The notes: generated by a model from the letters alone, not told the origin. A stretch of DNA of 64,000 bases from an uncultured Rhodospirillaceae bacterium (GCA_937887565.1 CALABS010000008.1:1-64000); one strand, 5' to 3'. Positions 24,641-33,934 are shown, counted from the stretch's first letter. Translations and numbers: made by a program.

Positions 24641-24677
24641 CAAGTGCACTTCGTTTTACACTTGCGGTAATGCGCCT
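24641..24677. other. Probable oriT (inverted repeat plus nic-like core)
   Basis: CAAGTG (24641-24646) and CACTTG (24659-24664) form an inverted repeat directly followed by CGGTAATGCGCCT. MOBQ (RSF1010-type) origins have an inverted repeat next to a TAA(x)TGCGCC core nicked before the CC pair, so the nick may be near 24674. The relaxase gene starts 2 bp away. Confidence 0.55.
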
Positions 24678-24701
24678 ATTGGGAATGAAGGTTTTGCTGA
24701 A

Positions 24702-24717
24702 TGCAAGAACTTTTGAA
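24702..24717. promoter_or_regulatory. Transfer-regulon palindrome, relaxase copy
   Basis: TGCAAGAACTTTTGAA, 63 bp upstream of the relaxase start and beyond oriT. It is a more degenerate member of the seven-site family. Confidence 0.5.
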
Positions 24718-24787
24718 ACGGCCTGATCGGATAGACGGCCGTAACCCGGTGGTCCGAAACCGGATATCCTGGGCCGGAAGCGCGATG

Positions 24788-25175
24788 TTGGATTTTACCG
24801 ACATGCCCCACATCGCGTTCGGCCAGGCGATCGCCAGAACACAGGGGAAAAACCGTGATCTGAAGGCGGGTTGGATTCTGCCGACACCATCCTGGCAGCA
24901 ACCGTAGCAGCCCGCCTTCCGCCGAGCGCAAGACAGCCATCCCCCGCCCACTTGGATTTTACCGACGCCCCACGCCGGCAGACGGATCGAGACGCCACGG
25001 CCGCGGGAGCTCCGGTGTGGGGACCTGACGAAATGGCATCGCTCATTCCACAGCGTGCGCAGGCACGCGATCAGTTCGCCATGTGCCAGTTGGATTCTAC
25101 CGACACGCCCGAAGCCGCGGGCGGCAGGGCACCCCCGGCCGCAGGTGGGCCGGTGCGGGCGTCGGCAGAATCCAA
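24788..25175. repeat. Iteron-like 15-bp repeats, cluster A
   Basis: Five copies of TTGGATTYTRCCGAC at 24788, 24871, 24952, 25090 (forward) and 25161 (reverse). The same 15-mer occurs five times near 44.6 kb. Spacings of 83 and 81 bp are near multiples of the helix turn. The 623 bp between the relaxase and the gene at 25263 hold this cluster, oriT and two regulon palindromes; no gene is apparent. Confidence 0.7.
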
Positions 25176-25225
25176 TACCAGCGGCCCATCCGTTGCGAAG
25201 ACCAGCTCTTTCGTGGTAAACCCGT

Positions 25226-25241
25226 CGCAAGAGTTCTTGCT
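25226..25241. promoter_or_regulatory. Transfer-regulon palindrome, virB6-operon copy
   Basis: CGCAAGAGTTCTTGCT, a nearly perfect palindrome 21 bp upstream of the ATG at 25263, over the probable promoter of the virB6 operon. Confidence 0.65.
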
Positions 25242-25262
25242 TTGGTACAGGACACGAGTGGA

Positions 25263-25994
25263 ATGACCGACACAGGAACGACCGCAGCGGCCAGGGCAGG
25301 TGGTGGCTACAGCTGGAACAGGGCGCCCGGGGGGAACGCCGGCGGGCACGGCCCGCAACTCGAAAATGCCGGCCCCGCGGACGGGGTCGCCGCAGCAACG
25401 GCGCCGGCCGCCCCCCCCTCCCCGCCGCCGGCTTCCGCCCCACCTGCGGCCGCGGGCTCGGCACCGCAACCGGAGGCCCACCACGGCACCCACCACACCT
25501 CTGGCCCGGGTGACAGACGCGCAGGGCCGCGCCAGCCCTCCCTGCGCGAGCTCGACAGCCGGTTCGCGGACGCCCTGCACCAGATCGACGCCGCGCTGGC
25601 CGAACTCGACGCATCCCGCCGTACCCTGGTCGGCGCCATCGAGGCCGCGACCGCTCCTCCCGATCCTTCCTCCCATGAGAAGGCCATCCGCCGCCTCGGG
25701 TCCGCCATGGGGCGCGCCCACCAGACCGTCACCCGCAAGTCTGAGATCGTCGCCGACCGCCGCGGCCGCGAGGTGCGCGGGCTCCTGGATCTCGCGCTCG
25801 CCAGCGGCGCGCTGCCGCAACAGCGCATCGACACCGCGCTGGCGCTACGCCGCAAGGGGGCGCCCGTCGACGACATCCTCTCCGCGCTCGCCGGCCAGTG
25901 GGCGGTCGCCCATCCCGGCATCGCCGGGACCGCACCGGACGGTGCGTCCCTTGGTTCCAGCGGAACCAGCGGCGCGCCGGACCAGCGCACCTAG
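25263..25994 (+). CDS. Hypothetical protein with Pro/Ala-rich N-terminus
   Basis: 243 residues. Residues 1-95 are Ala/Pro/Gly-rich and probably disordered; 97-230 are helical, with SLRELDSRFADALHQIDAAL and ALRRKGAPVDDILSAL. It may be an accessory mobilisation or secretion protein because it heads the operon leading to virB6 and is preceded by a regulon palindrome, but no family was recognised. Confidence 0.65.
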   Translation: MTDTGTTAAARAGGGYSWNRAPGGNAGGHGPQLENAGPADGVAAATAPAAPPSPPPASAPPAAAGSAPQPEAHHGTHHTSGPGDRRAGPRQPSLRELDSRFADALHQIDAALAELDASRRTLVGAIEAATAPPDPSSHEKAIRRLGSAMGRAHQTVTRKSEIVADRRGREVRGLLDLALASGALPQQRIDTALALRRKGAPVDDILSALAGQWAVAHPGIAGTAPDGASLGSSGTSGAPDQRT

Positions 25995-26010
25995 CCCGCG
26001 AGGGACGCCC

Positions 26011-26511
26011 ATGAATGTACCGAAGGCCCACGGCGCAGCAACCGACGACCTGTCACCCGGGTCGGCCGCCACATCGCCCGACACCCTTCCGCCCCTCGAC
26101 GGCATCCCGCCCGAAGTGCTCGACCGCGCCTTCGCCAACCTCGTGCGGCGCCGGCAGGCCACCTGCGGGCGGGCCCTGACCGACGACGAGATGGCCCGGG
26201 CCCAGGGCGACTTCGACTTCCTGCCGGAGGCCGTGATCCTTGACCTGGCCGGAGCGACCCGCCCCCCACCCACGGCGCCGCGTTCCAGATGGGGCGTACT
26301 GAAGACACCGGAGAGGGGCCAGTACACCACGCTGGAGGTCATCCAGCACGTGCTGACCTGGATCGTCATCGGAGGGTGCTTCGCCTGGTGGGAGTACACG
26401 GCCGGAGACGAATGGCACCACAAGGCGATGGCCGTCCTATGGGTCGCCATCGGCTTCGCCGTCGCGACGGCCGTGCTGTGGCACGCGCGGCGATGGCCGT
26501 TCAACAAGTGA
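26011..26511 (+). CDS. Hypothetical membrane protein
   Basis: 166 residues. A cytoplasmic N-terminal domain of ~110 residues (RAFANLVRRRQATCGRALTD) is followed by two hydrophobic segments at about 115-130 and 143-158. It starts 16 bp after its upstream neighbour and precedes virB6 by 57 bp. The function is unknown; its position suggests a role at the inner-membrane part of the secretion system. Confidence 0.65.
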   Translation: MNVPKAHGAATDDLSPGSAATSPDTLPPLDGIPPEVLDRAFANLVRRRQATCGRALTDDEMARAQGDFDFLPEAVILDLAGATRPPPTAPRSRWGVLKTPERGQYTTLEVIQHVLTWIVIGGCFAWWEYTAGDEWHHKAMAVLWVAIGFAVATAVLWHARRWPFNK

Positions 26512-26568
26512 CCGGGATCATACCCATGCACGTCCGCCAAGCCACGCCGCACATCGGGGGGACCCACC

Positions 26569-28008
26569 ATGGCCGCTGAAGCCGCCGCCTGCCTGAGCGC
26601 CGAATTCTTCGACGGTTTGGCCGCACTCAAGGATACATTCACCAACAACGTGTTCGCGGCCATGGGCAAGCAGGCGCGGCCCGTGCTGTCGAAAATGATG
26701 GTGGTGTGGATCCTTTGGCAGGGGATCCAGATGGGGCTCAAGGCCGAGTCCGCCACGGAGCGCTTGAAGAAGATCCTGGAGAAGGGCTTGCTGGTCGCGA
26801 TCTGCGCCATCGCGCTCCTCCCATCCAAGACCAATCCCGCACCGCTGATCTACCAGTGGGCCATCACTCCGTTCGAGGAAATGACCCTGGCCTACGGCAG
26901 CGAGGTGCTGGACGTCATGGCCACGGTTGATCGGGGGGGCGCGAAAAGCCCCTACGGCCAGCTCGCGTGCGGCGTGGAGACCCAGATATTCGGATTCCTT
27001 GAACTCATCGGTCGGATCATCACCGACAATTACCCGTCCTGGAAATCCATGCTTTCGGGCGGCTTTCTGGTCACCGTCCTGGCATGCCTGATGCTCATGG
27101 TGCCCTTCGCCTTCGTCATCAGCATCTTCGCCGCCTTCCTTCTTGAGGCGATGTTCAAGGTCACCGCCTTCGGCATCGTCGCACCACTCACGATCTTCTG
27201 CATTCCCTTCGAACCCCTCCGGCCGTTCGCCATCGCCGCCCTCCGGGTAGTGTTAGGAGCGGGCCTGACCGTGATATTTGCGGCGGGGGCCATGGGTTTC
27301 ACCATGCAGGCGGTCGATATCCACGGTCATCGGCTGTACGAGCAAATGAACCCATCGGGGGCAGCCCGTGCCGAAGCAGAGGCCGCACAAAAGGAATGGG
27401 AACAGCGATGTGCGATGAGCGTGGATGCCACGAGCCCCGAATGTGTCGCGCTCCTGGTGAAAAAGATGGAGGCCGAACAAAAGGTCACGAACGATTTTCA
27501 CGTGTTCACGCGGGAGTATTTTCTGCTGTTCGTTCTCGGTTTCGCGTCCATCCTGTTGCATCTCTCCGCCAAGTCGCTGGCCAGCAACATCAGCGGCGCC
27601 AATGACGGGGCCGGCCCGGCGGCCGCAACGGTCGCGGCGGCGAAGGCCACCCTGGGCGCCGGTGCCTACTACGGCAGTCGGGCCCTGTTCGGCGCCGGCG
27701 GCGCCAGGAGTTCGGTGATCGGTGCACTGTCGCCCGGCCGCGGGCTCTACGATTCGCAGGGAGCGGCCCTGACGGGTGGCCAGCTGATCCAGCAGCACGG
27801 CATGGTTGGCGGCGTCATGGCTCGGATGGCCCAAGGCATGGGAGCCGGCGCCGAGAGCGCGCAGATGGCGGCGCGGCGTACCGCTCCGTCCATGTCCGCC
27901 GGCGGCGGCAACGCCGAGCTCACCGCCACCCTCCAGGAACTCAACAAGACGCTGCAAGGGTTTAATGGCGGCAAAGGGGGAGCGGCAGGGCGGACGCGGA
28001 CCGGGTGA
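26569..28008 (+). CDS. virB6: VirB6/TrbL-type polytopic channel protein
   Basis: 479 residues with at least five hydrophobic segments between residues 40 and 350 and a Gly/Ala-rich cytoplasmic tail, the layout of VirB6/TrbL. Recognisable parts are the early LKDTFTNNV region and the loop with EAMFKVTAFGIVAPLTIFCI [20 residues]. VirB6 forms the inner-membrane passage for DNA. It is separated from the other virB genes and read from the opposite strand. Confidence 0.85.
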   Translation: MAAEAAACLSAEFFDGLAALKDTFTNNVFAAMGKQARPVLSKMMVVWILWQGIQMGLKAESATERLKKILEKGLLVAICAIALLPSKTNPAPLIYQWAITPFEEMTLAYGSEVLDVMATVDRGGAKSPYGQLACGVETQIFGFLELIGRIITDNYPSWKSMLSGGFLVTVLACLMLMVPFAFVISIFAAFLLEAMFKVTAFGIVAPLTIFCIPFEPLRPFAIAALRVVLGAGLTVIFAAGAMGFTMQAVDIHGHRLYEQMNPSGAARAEAEAAQKEWEQRCAMSVDATSPECVALLVKKMEAEQKVTNDFHVFTREYFLLFVLGFASILLHLSAKSLASNISGANDGAGPAAATVAAAKATLGAGAYYGSRALFGAGGARSSVIGALSPGRGLYDSQGAALTGGQLIQQHGMVGGVMARMAQGMGAGAESAQMAARRTAPSMSAGGGNAELTATLQELNKTLQGFNGGKGGAAGRTRTG

Positions 28009-28034
28009 ACGACGGGCCGGAGCTCAGCCGACGG

Positions 28035-28071
28035 TTGACATGGCGGGGCATTGGTGGTGATATTGTCACCA
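28035..28071 (+). promoter_or_regulatory. Promoter with overlapping palindrome
   Basis: TTGACA (28035), 17 bp, TGATAT (28058). The palindrome TGGTGATATTGTCACCA (28055-28071) covers the -10. The next gene starts at 28093 with GGAGAGA before it. A repressor there would block the 28093-29030 pair and possibly the helicase. Confidence 0.6.
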
Positions 28072-28092
28072 GTCAACGCCAATGGAGAGAGA

Positions 28093-28533
28093 ATGCGGAT
28101 GTTCGCAAAGCTTGGAACCAAGGCCCTGGGCGCCCTCGTCACCGGCGCCGTCGCCGCCGGAGTCGTCGTCGTGTACGTGGTGGTCGTGCCTGCCGATAAA
28201 TCGGAAGCCCCCGGAACCCAACTAGAGCAGTCCTCGATACCTGGCGCCAACACGTCAGTCCCGGACGAGATCATCGTCAGCGTGCTTGGCGACAAGAGTT
28301 TCATCTGCGACTTCACCGCCGACGTGGAAGAGATTTGTGTGTCGACCAACGACATGTTCGCGGTTCGGCGGATTTTCGTCCGCCGTCATCCCGGGGACCA
28401 TCGCAAGGTCAGCATCACCGCCTTCGGTAAGGAACAGGGCGGTGTTACCTGGCCCGAGCTGATGAAGGGGGTAAAGGTCGGCGATGTCCAGGTGGTGGCC
28501 CAGCCGAAACCGGCCAATTGGCCCAAACGCTAG
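28093..28533 (+). CDS. Hypothetical membrane-anchored protein
   Basis: 146 residues. One N-terminal transmembrane segment (about 10-30, GALVTGAVAAGVVVVYVVVV) anchors a periplasmic domain with two cysteines (FICDF and EEICVS) that probably form a disulfide. Function unknown. Its own promoter with an overlapping palindrome lies directly upstream. Confidence 0.65.
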   Translation: MRMFAKLGTKALGALVTGAVAAGVVVVYVVVVPADKSEAPGTQLEQSSIPGANTSVPDEIIVSVLGDKSFICDFTADVEEICVSTNDMFAVRRIFVRRHPGDHRKVSITAFGKEQGGVTWPELMKGVKVGDVQVVAQPKPANWPKR

Positions 28534-28547
28534 AGGGTGGAGCAAGG

Positions 28548-29030
28548 ATGCGCTCCGTTGTCCTGATCGCCAGTGCAGTTTTCCTGGCCTCGGCTTCCGC
28601 CGCAGCCCTGGCGCAGGGCCTGCGGCCGGCGATCACGGTCGGGCCCGGCGACATCCAGCAGCGCTACCTGGTGGAGCGCGGCCGGCCGCTCAAGGACGAC
28701 CCGCTGGCTCGCGGCACCTTCCAGAGCGACTTCCTCGTGGATATCGCCTACAACCTCAAGCTCTGGCATTTCCCGCCCGAGCGCGGCGGCGCCGGCCGGA
28801 CCGTCGAGTGCAACGGCCTCCAGCACGTGGTCAAGGAGATCCGCGTCGAGGGCCTGCATGTCTACGAGGGCGGTGCCAGGGGGATCGTCTACTACGGCGC
28901 TGACTTCTTCCCCATCCAGGAGGCCGGCGCCATGGGCTGCACCGGCGGCTCGCTCATGCTCCCCCTGCAGCGGCTGTCCGACGGCGAATGGTTCGCCCCC
29001 GACTGGGGCTACCGCCTGGTCAAGCGCTGA
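28548..29030 (+). CDS. Hypothetical periplasmic protein
   Basis: 160 residues with a clean signal peptide (1-22, ending SAAALAQ) and a small beta-rich domain with two cysteines (VECNG and MGCTGG). It starts 14 bp after its neighbour and ends 11 bp before the helicase. It may be another envelope component of the transfer system. No family recognised. Confidence 0.65.
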   Translation: MRSVVLIASAVFLASASAAALAQGLRPAITVGPGDIQQRYLVERGRPLKDDPLARGTFQSDFLVDIAYNLKLWHFPPERGGAGRTVECNGLQHVVKEIRVEGLHVYEGGARGIVYYGADFFPIQEAGAMGCTGGSLMLPLQRLSDGEWFAPDWGYRLVKR

Positions 29031-29041
29031 GCGGGGTGAAC

Positions 29042-31372
29042 ATGAACGCGATTGGCATCCCCACCCTTCACGCCCAGGCCGCCAGACTGGAACCCAGGCC
29101 CCACCAGGTCGAGGCTGTGGACGCGGTTGCCACAGCGTTGTCGGTTCATGACCGGGCACAGCTGGTCATGGCATGTGCGACCGGCAAGACGGCGGCCGGT
29201 CTCTGGATCGCCGAAAATTTGGTAGGCCGGAATCCGGGCGTCCTTCTGTGCCTCTTCCCCTCGCTGGCCCTGATCCGCCAGACATTGGCAGTCTGGCAAG
29301 CCAACCATTCGTGGGGGCTGCGATTCCGGTTCCTGGCCATCTGCTCCGACCGAACGGTGGTTGACGACGATGAATTGCCGGAAGACATGCCATTCGCGGT
29401 GACCACGAAATCTGAAGTCATCGCCGCCTTCCTGACATCGTCGGCGCGGCCTGACGCGGTGTCCGTCCTTTTCGCCACCTACCATTCGTCAAACGTCGTC
29501 GCGGAGGCCCTTGCCGGCACGGGGATCACGATCGACCTCACGTTGCTCGACGAGGCGCACCGAACCGCCGGCGACGAGGACGGCATGTTTGCGCTGGCAC
29601 TCGACAATGCTGCCATCCCCTCCCGCTTGCGCCTCTTCAAAACCGCCACGCCGCGGCTTACCCGACGCCGGGACCATGGCGAGGACAGCGTCACCCTGTC
29701 CATGGACGACGAAGCGGTCTACGGCCCGGTCGCCTACCGCCTGTCGTTCCGCGAAGCGGTCAAGCGTGGCCTGATCTGCCCCTACAAGGTGCTGGTGTCG
29801 ACGGTGACGCTGTCCGAACTCGGGGCCAAGCCCGGGGACACCAAGGTCCTGATGGGGGGCCGGCAGATGACGATCGCCGACGCGGCCAATCGGGTTGCGC
29901 TGGCCAAGGCGGTCGCAAAGGTCGGCGCGCGCAAGATCATCACCTTCCACAACAGCGTGGCCGACGCCGCGCGTTTCGCCGAAGGCCGTGCCGGGATCGG
30001 CGCGCTGCTGACGGATTTCGACGTGGTCCACGTCAACGGCGCGCTCCCTGGGGCCGTCCGTAACGAGCTGATGACGCGCTTCGCCATGGCGGAGTATGGC
30101 TTGGCCACCAACGCCCGCTGCCTGACCGAAGGGATCGACGTGCCGGCGGTCGACCTGGTGGCCTTCATGGGCCGCAAGACCAGCCGCATCGACATCGTGC
30201 AGGCGGTCGGCCGGGCGCTGCGCAAGCCTGAGGGCGAGCCCAAGGATGTGGGCTACGTCCTGGTTCCCCTGCTGCTGGACACGGAAAGTGGCGAAGACGT
30301 CGAGGAAGCGGTGCGGAGGGCCAGACTCGACGTCTTGTGGGACGTTCTCACCAGCCTGATGGACGAGGACGAGCAACTGACGGAGACGCTGATCGCCGGG
30401 TTGCGGGAAAGGGACGATTGGGCCGAGTATGGCCTGTCGGTTTTCCGCGACTACCTGGAGGTCATCGGCGACGCCCAGCTGGACGCCGTCCGCCGCGCCA
30501 TCGACGTCTTCGCCGTCGACGAACTAGTCCCATCCTTCCATTACGGCCTCGGCAAACTCCACCAATTCGTCGCCCGCGAAGGCCATGCCCGGGTGCCGTG
30601 GAACCATATCGAGGATGGGTTTCCACTCGGCTATTGGGTTACAAACCGTCGATCCGACTACAAAAAGAAAAGGCTTCGTCCTGACCGTATTGCCGCTTTG
30701 GAAGCACTTCCTGGCTGGACCTGGGATATGCAGGAGACAAAAAAATTCATGAGGGTAGAGGCATTGATAGCTTTTTCCCTCCGCGAAGGGCATGTCCAGG
30801 TTCCCAAAGGTCACGTCGAAAACGGGTTACGATTGGACACCGTAATCACGAATTGGCGCACCAACTATTCTTTAGGCCGTCTTCAAGCTGACATGATTAC
30901 CGTGCTGGAGGCTGTTCCGGGATGGTCTTGGGATAAACCGAATAGCAGGCTATTAAAGTTCTGCGAAATATATCGGCATTTTGTAGAGCGGGAAGGACAT
31001 GGGCGTGTTCCGAAGAACCACGTCGAGGGGAATTGCCCACTTGGCGAGAAGGTTTTTTATTATAGACGGCGCCATGCTCTGGAAAAACTCGGACGATCTG
31101 ACACCATGATGCTTGGCAACCTGCCAGATTGGTGTTGGCGCTCATTTGATGCCAAGTTTAATGACGGCTGCGCGGCCTATATGCATTTCTTCAAACGTGA
31201 AGGACATTGGAATTTTCCGAAAGGACATCGAGAGAGTGGGATCAATCTTCAGGGTTGGGTGACCAAGCGCCGTCGTGAGTACAAGGCGGGCAAGCTCTCA
31301 GCCGGCCGCATCACCGCCCTGGAGGCCCTCCCCGGCTGGGTTTGGTCGGTGAAAGAAGGGGATCAGGAATGA
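29042..31372 (+). CDS. Superfamily 2 helicase with four helicase-associated repeats
   Basis: 776 residues. Residues 1-430 are a restriction-type SF2 helicase: Walker A MACATGKTAAG near residue 46, motif II LLDEAHR near 177, motif III KTATPR near 204, and motif VI QAVGRALRK near 388. Residues 520-770 contain four ~65-residue Helicase-associated (PF03457) repeats, each with F..REGH..VP..H......L..WV..RR and a LPGW..D ending. The DNA of the repeat part (30,640-31,250) is visibly AT-richer than its surroundings. Such proteins occur on mobile elements; the target and role are not established. Confidence 0.85.
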   Translation: MNAIGIPTLHAQAARLEPRPHQVEAVDAVATALSVHDRAQLVMACATGKTAAGLWIAENLVGRNPGVLLCLFPSLALIRQTLAVWQANHSWGLRFRFLAICSDRTVVDDDELPEDMPFAVTTKSEVIAAFLTSSARPDAVSVLFATYHSSNVVAEALAGTGITIDLTLLDEAHRTAGDEDGMFALALDNAAIPSRLRLFKTATPRLTRRRDHGEDSVTLSMDDEAVYGPVAYRLSFREAVKRGLICPYKVLVSTVTLSELGAKPGDTKVLMGGRQMTIADAANRVALAKAVAKVGARKIITFHNSVADAARFAEGRAGIGALLTDFDVVHVNGALPGAVRNELMTRFAMAEYGLATNARCLTEGIDVPAVDLVAFMGRKTSRIDIVQAVGRALRKPEGEPKDVGYVLVPLLLDTESGEDVEEAVRRARLDVLWDVLTSLMDEDEQLTETLIAGLRERDDWAEYGLSVFRDYLEVIGDAQLDAVRRAIDVFAVDELVPSFHYGLGKLHQFVAREGHARVPWNHIEDGFPLGYWVTNRRSDYKKKRLRPDRIAALEALPGWTWDMQETKKFMRVEALIAFSLREGHVQVPKGHVENGLRLDTVITNWRTNYSLGRLQADMITVLEAVPGWSWDKPNSRLLKFCEIYRHFVEREGHGRVPKNHVEGNCPLGEKVFYYRRRHALEKLGRSDTMMLGNLPDWCWRSFDAKFNDGCAAYMHFFKREGHWNFPKGHRESGINLQGWVTKRRREYKAGKLSAGRITALEALPGWVWSVKEGDQE

Positions 31373-31397
31373 TCTTCGGTACCATGATCCTCCCCGC

Positions 31398-31466
31398 CCT
31401 CCGTGTCTCTGTGGTGAATTCCCCCCTTCCTTGGTGCCCTTGGTGTCTTGGTGGTGAATCCCCATG
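31398..31466 (-). repeat. Dispersed intergenic repeat (CACCAAGGxCACCAAG type)
   Basis: Minus-strand CACCAAGACACCAAGGGC followed by ACCAAGGAAGGGGGGAATTC and CACAGAGACACGGAGG. This repeat type is widespread in intergenic DNA of many bacteria. A second, partial copy lies at 48,885-48,916. Confidence 0.6.
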
Positions 31467-32282
31467 ACCCGCCTCGCCTGCCGCCAGCTCCTCGAGGAAC
31501 GCCTGCCCGAGCCGTGGCTGATCCGGGACGGAGGCCTGCACCTTGCCGCCATCGGCCCCGCCGGCACCGTTGCCGTGGCCATCGTTTCCGAGGCCGCGCC
31601 GTCGGCCCAGGGGGTGGCGCGGGCGCTGACCGACGCCATCGCCGTCCACGGCGCCAACCTCGGCGCGGTCTGCGCGCTTCTCGGGCTGGACCGGCCGCCC
31701 CACCAGGATCCGCTGCCGGTCCACATCTTCCGCGACGAGCTGGACCGCCTTCCCGGCGCCGTCATGGCGCAGGCCAGGAATGCCCTGGCCAACGGGAGGC
31801 CGCCCAAGATCGCGCCGCCGGTGATGGGAACCGCGCTCCTCGGCCGCGCGGCCGAGGTGGCCGATATGGAATCGCCGGCTTCGCAAGCCGACGGCGCAGC
31901 GGAACCCTCGCACGCCGAACTGATCGCGTCCTTGCGCAAACCGCCCGGCTCGCGCTCGCTCCGGACCCGCCGCACCAGGTTCGTCAACGCCCATCCCCGC
32001 GTCGTCGCTGCCAGGGCAGAGGCCGAGCTCGTCCTCGGCGCCTGGTACCTGGATCCGGCAAAGGCCCGCGAAGCCATCGAGAAGGCACGTATCGACGCGG
32101 CCTCGGCATCGACGCGGATCGTGATGGCCGGCGGCAAGTACGGCAAAGCCTCGCCGACCGCACGCACGCCCGACCCCCAGCGCCTCGCCACCTGTCTCGC
32201 CAACCTCTACGCCGCCCTGGACGCGGCCATGGACCAGGCGGCGGGCATCGTCGAGACCCAGTCGGGCAAGGACGCGTCATGA
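31464..32282 (+). CDS. Hypothetical protein
   Basis: 272 residues. The N-terminal half is alpha/beta with a GAVMAQARNAL-type helix; the C-terminal half is helical (LGAWYLDPAKAREAIEKARI). No signal peptide or membrane segment, and no family recognised. Its stop overlaps the start of the membrane protein at 32279, so the two are co-translated. It follows a dispersed repeat that separates it from the helicase. Confidence 0.6.
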   Translation: MTRLACRQLLEERLPEPWLIRDGGLHLAAIGPAGTVAVAIVSEAAPSAQGVARALTDAIAVHGANLGAVCALLGLDRPPHQDPLPVHIFRDELDRLPGAVMAQARNALANGRPPKIAPPVMGTALLGRAAEVADMESPASQADGAAEPSHAELIASLRKPPGSRSLRTRRTRFVNAHPRVVAARAEAELVLGAWYLDPAKAREAIEKARIDAASASTRIVMAGGKYGKASPTARTPDPQRLATCLANLYAALDAAMDQAAGIVETQSGKDAS

Positions 32283-33640
32283 GGCCGGCCCCGCTGATCG
32301 GTGCGGTCCTCGGGACAGGCGGCGCGTTCCTGACCGCACGCGGCTGGCTGATGCATGCCTTCGACGGCTTCGACCTTCTCGACGGCGCGCACTGGGGCTG
32401 GCTGTGGCAGGGGCTCGAATCGTGGTGGGACGGCGGCGGCGGACCGCGGTCGGACTTCCTCCTGGGCCTCGCGGCCGCATTCGCCGCTCCGCCGGTCGGC
32501 CTGGCTGCCGGGGCGTTGCTGGGGCACCTGTCCGCGCCGCTCGCCGCCAGCATCGCGGCCGCCGTTCGCCGCTTCCGCGAGCGCCGCCGGGGCGTTGACG
32601 GCGAGGCCGATCCGCGGCCAGGGCGATTCCAGCGCCTCCGCGACCTCTTTAGGCGCAAGCCCAAGGTGCGCGTGCCCGCCGGCAAGTCAGTGGCTTCGCC
32701 CGGCCGCCGGTCCTTCCATTTCGAGATGCATTTCGGCTGGGACGAAGGCGAGCCGGCCAGGAGCGGGCAGACGGTCATGCCGCGGGCGTCGGATGCGCCG
32801 CCCCTGCCGCCCCTGGAGATCGGCGCGCCGTTGTCCGCCATCGCTTCGGATGTCCGGGATCCGGCCCTCCGGGCGGATGTCCGGGATCCGGCCCTCCGGG
32901 CCGAGGCGGATGTCCGGACGGAGCCGGATGTCCGGAAGGATTCGGATGACCGGGACGAGGAGGCCTTCCTGGAGGAAAGGATCGAGGCCATGACCGACAA
33001 CGACATACGGGGCCGCATCGCCATCTGGCTGGCGGACAGGGGCTGGGAGGTTCGCCCCGACATCCGCGTCAACGCCGATGCCGGCGGAGCCGGAATCAGT
33101 GGTCTGGGTGCTTCGCACGCCGGCGGAGCCATGGGCGCAATGACGCCGGACCGGTTCGACGATGACCCCAACGCCCGCATCCCGCTCGTGGCGATCGCGC
33201 CCGACGAGATCGCCCTGGTGTTCCCGGCCGCGCTCAAGGGCAAGGCCTGGTTCGCGCCTGCCTTCGACCCCGAGCGCGAGGGCATTCCCATGTGGGCCGA
33301 CGAGACGGGGGAAGGCTCCCTCCCCTGCCCGTTCTCGACCGCGCTGCGCGCTCTCCAGCGCTTCAACGACCATCATCGGGACGAGCTGGCCAACTTCGGC
33401 AGCGTCCTGGTGTCGGCCTATGTGGTGGTGGACGCCGGCGAGATCCTGACGCTGGACGACATCATCGACTCCTGGAGCAACGTCGAGGTCGCCATCACCC
33501 ACCTCGATGCCGACAACGCGCTCGAATACGCGTTCGGCGAACCGGTCGAGCCGATCCCGGCCGACATGGCGCCCCTGGTGCAGCGCATCGTCGGCCACTC
33601 GAACGAGCTGGCGAAGATGGCGCGGAAACGGGCGGCGTAA
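32279..33640 (+). CDS. Hypothetical membrane protein with acidic repeat linker
   Basis: 453 residues. Two hydrophobic segments (about 3-25 and 60-98) are followed by a basic stretch, then a linker with repeated DVRDPALRA (27-bp DNA repeat at about 32,868-32,921) and DVR/DDR variants. The C-terminal ~190 residues form a soluble domain (IPLVAIAPDEIALVFPAALK, LDDIIDSWSNVEVAITHLDA). Function unknown. The repeat is a likely site of slipped-strand length change. Confidence 0.6.
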   Translation: MRPAPLIGAVLGTGGAFLTARGWLMHAFDGFDLLDGAHWGWLWQGLESWWDGGGGPRSDFLLGLAAAFAAPPVGLAAGALLGHLSAPLAASIAAAVRRFRERRRGVDGEADPRPGRFQRLRDLFRRKPKVRVPAGKSVASPGRRSFHFEMHFGWDEGEPARSGQTVMPRASDAPPLPPLEIGAPLSAIASDVRDPALRADVRDPALRAEADVRTEPDVRKDSDDRDEEAFLEERIEAMTDNDIRGRIAIWLADRGWEVRPDIRVNADAGGAGISGLGASHAGGAMGAMTPDRFDDDPNARIPLVAIAPDEIALVFPAALKGKAWFAPAFDPEREGIPMWADETGEGSLPCPFSTALRALQRFNDHHRDELANFGSVLVSAYVVVDAGEILTLDDIIDSWSNVEVAITHLDADNALEYAFGEPVEPIPADMAPLVQRIVGHSNELAKMARKRAA

Positions 33641-33706
33641 GACCCCTCGGGCCCCCGCCTGTGCGCCAGGGCGCGAGAGAACGCCGGAAACTGAGGAGAG
33701 CCTGAC

Positions 33707-33916
33707 GTGGACGCCATGACGAAGACCGCCGTGAAGACCGCCGTTGCCCTTGCCGCCGTGGCTGCCGTGCAGCTCGCCGTGTTCGTGCCCATGGTGTTCC
33801 CGACCGTCCAGGATGTGGGGGCCTACAAGGAACCGACCGCCACCGACCGGCAGGCGGCCATGGATTTGGTCCGGCAGAAGTGGGGCGAAAAGGGCCCGCG
33901 CGTCGACCAGCGCTGA
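33707..33916 (+). CDS. Small exported/anchored protein (69 aa)
   Basis: 69 residues from a GTG at 33707 with GAGGAG upstream; the ATG at 33716 is an alternative. One N-terminal hydrophobic segment (about 12-34) and a short polar tail ending WGEKGPRVDQR. Function unknown. It opens a run of small genes to 38.6 kb. Confidence 0.5.
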   Translation: MDAMTKTAVKTAVALAAVAAVQLAVFVPMVFPTVQDVGAYKEPTATDRQAAMDLVRQKWGEKGPRVDQR

Positions 33917-33934
33917 ACTGAAGGAGACGACGAC

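Noticed and set aside
24701..24907. Open frame beginning ATGCAAGAA at a regulon palindrome
   Set aside because: The ATG is part of the operator and the frame runs through iterons; no ribosome-binding site and no protein-like composition.
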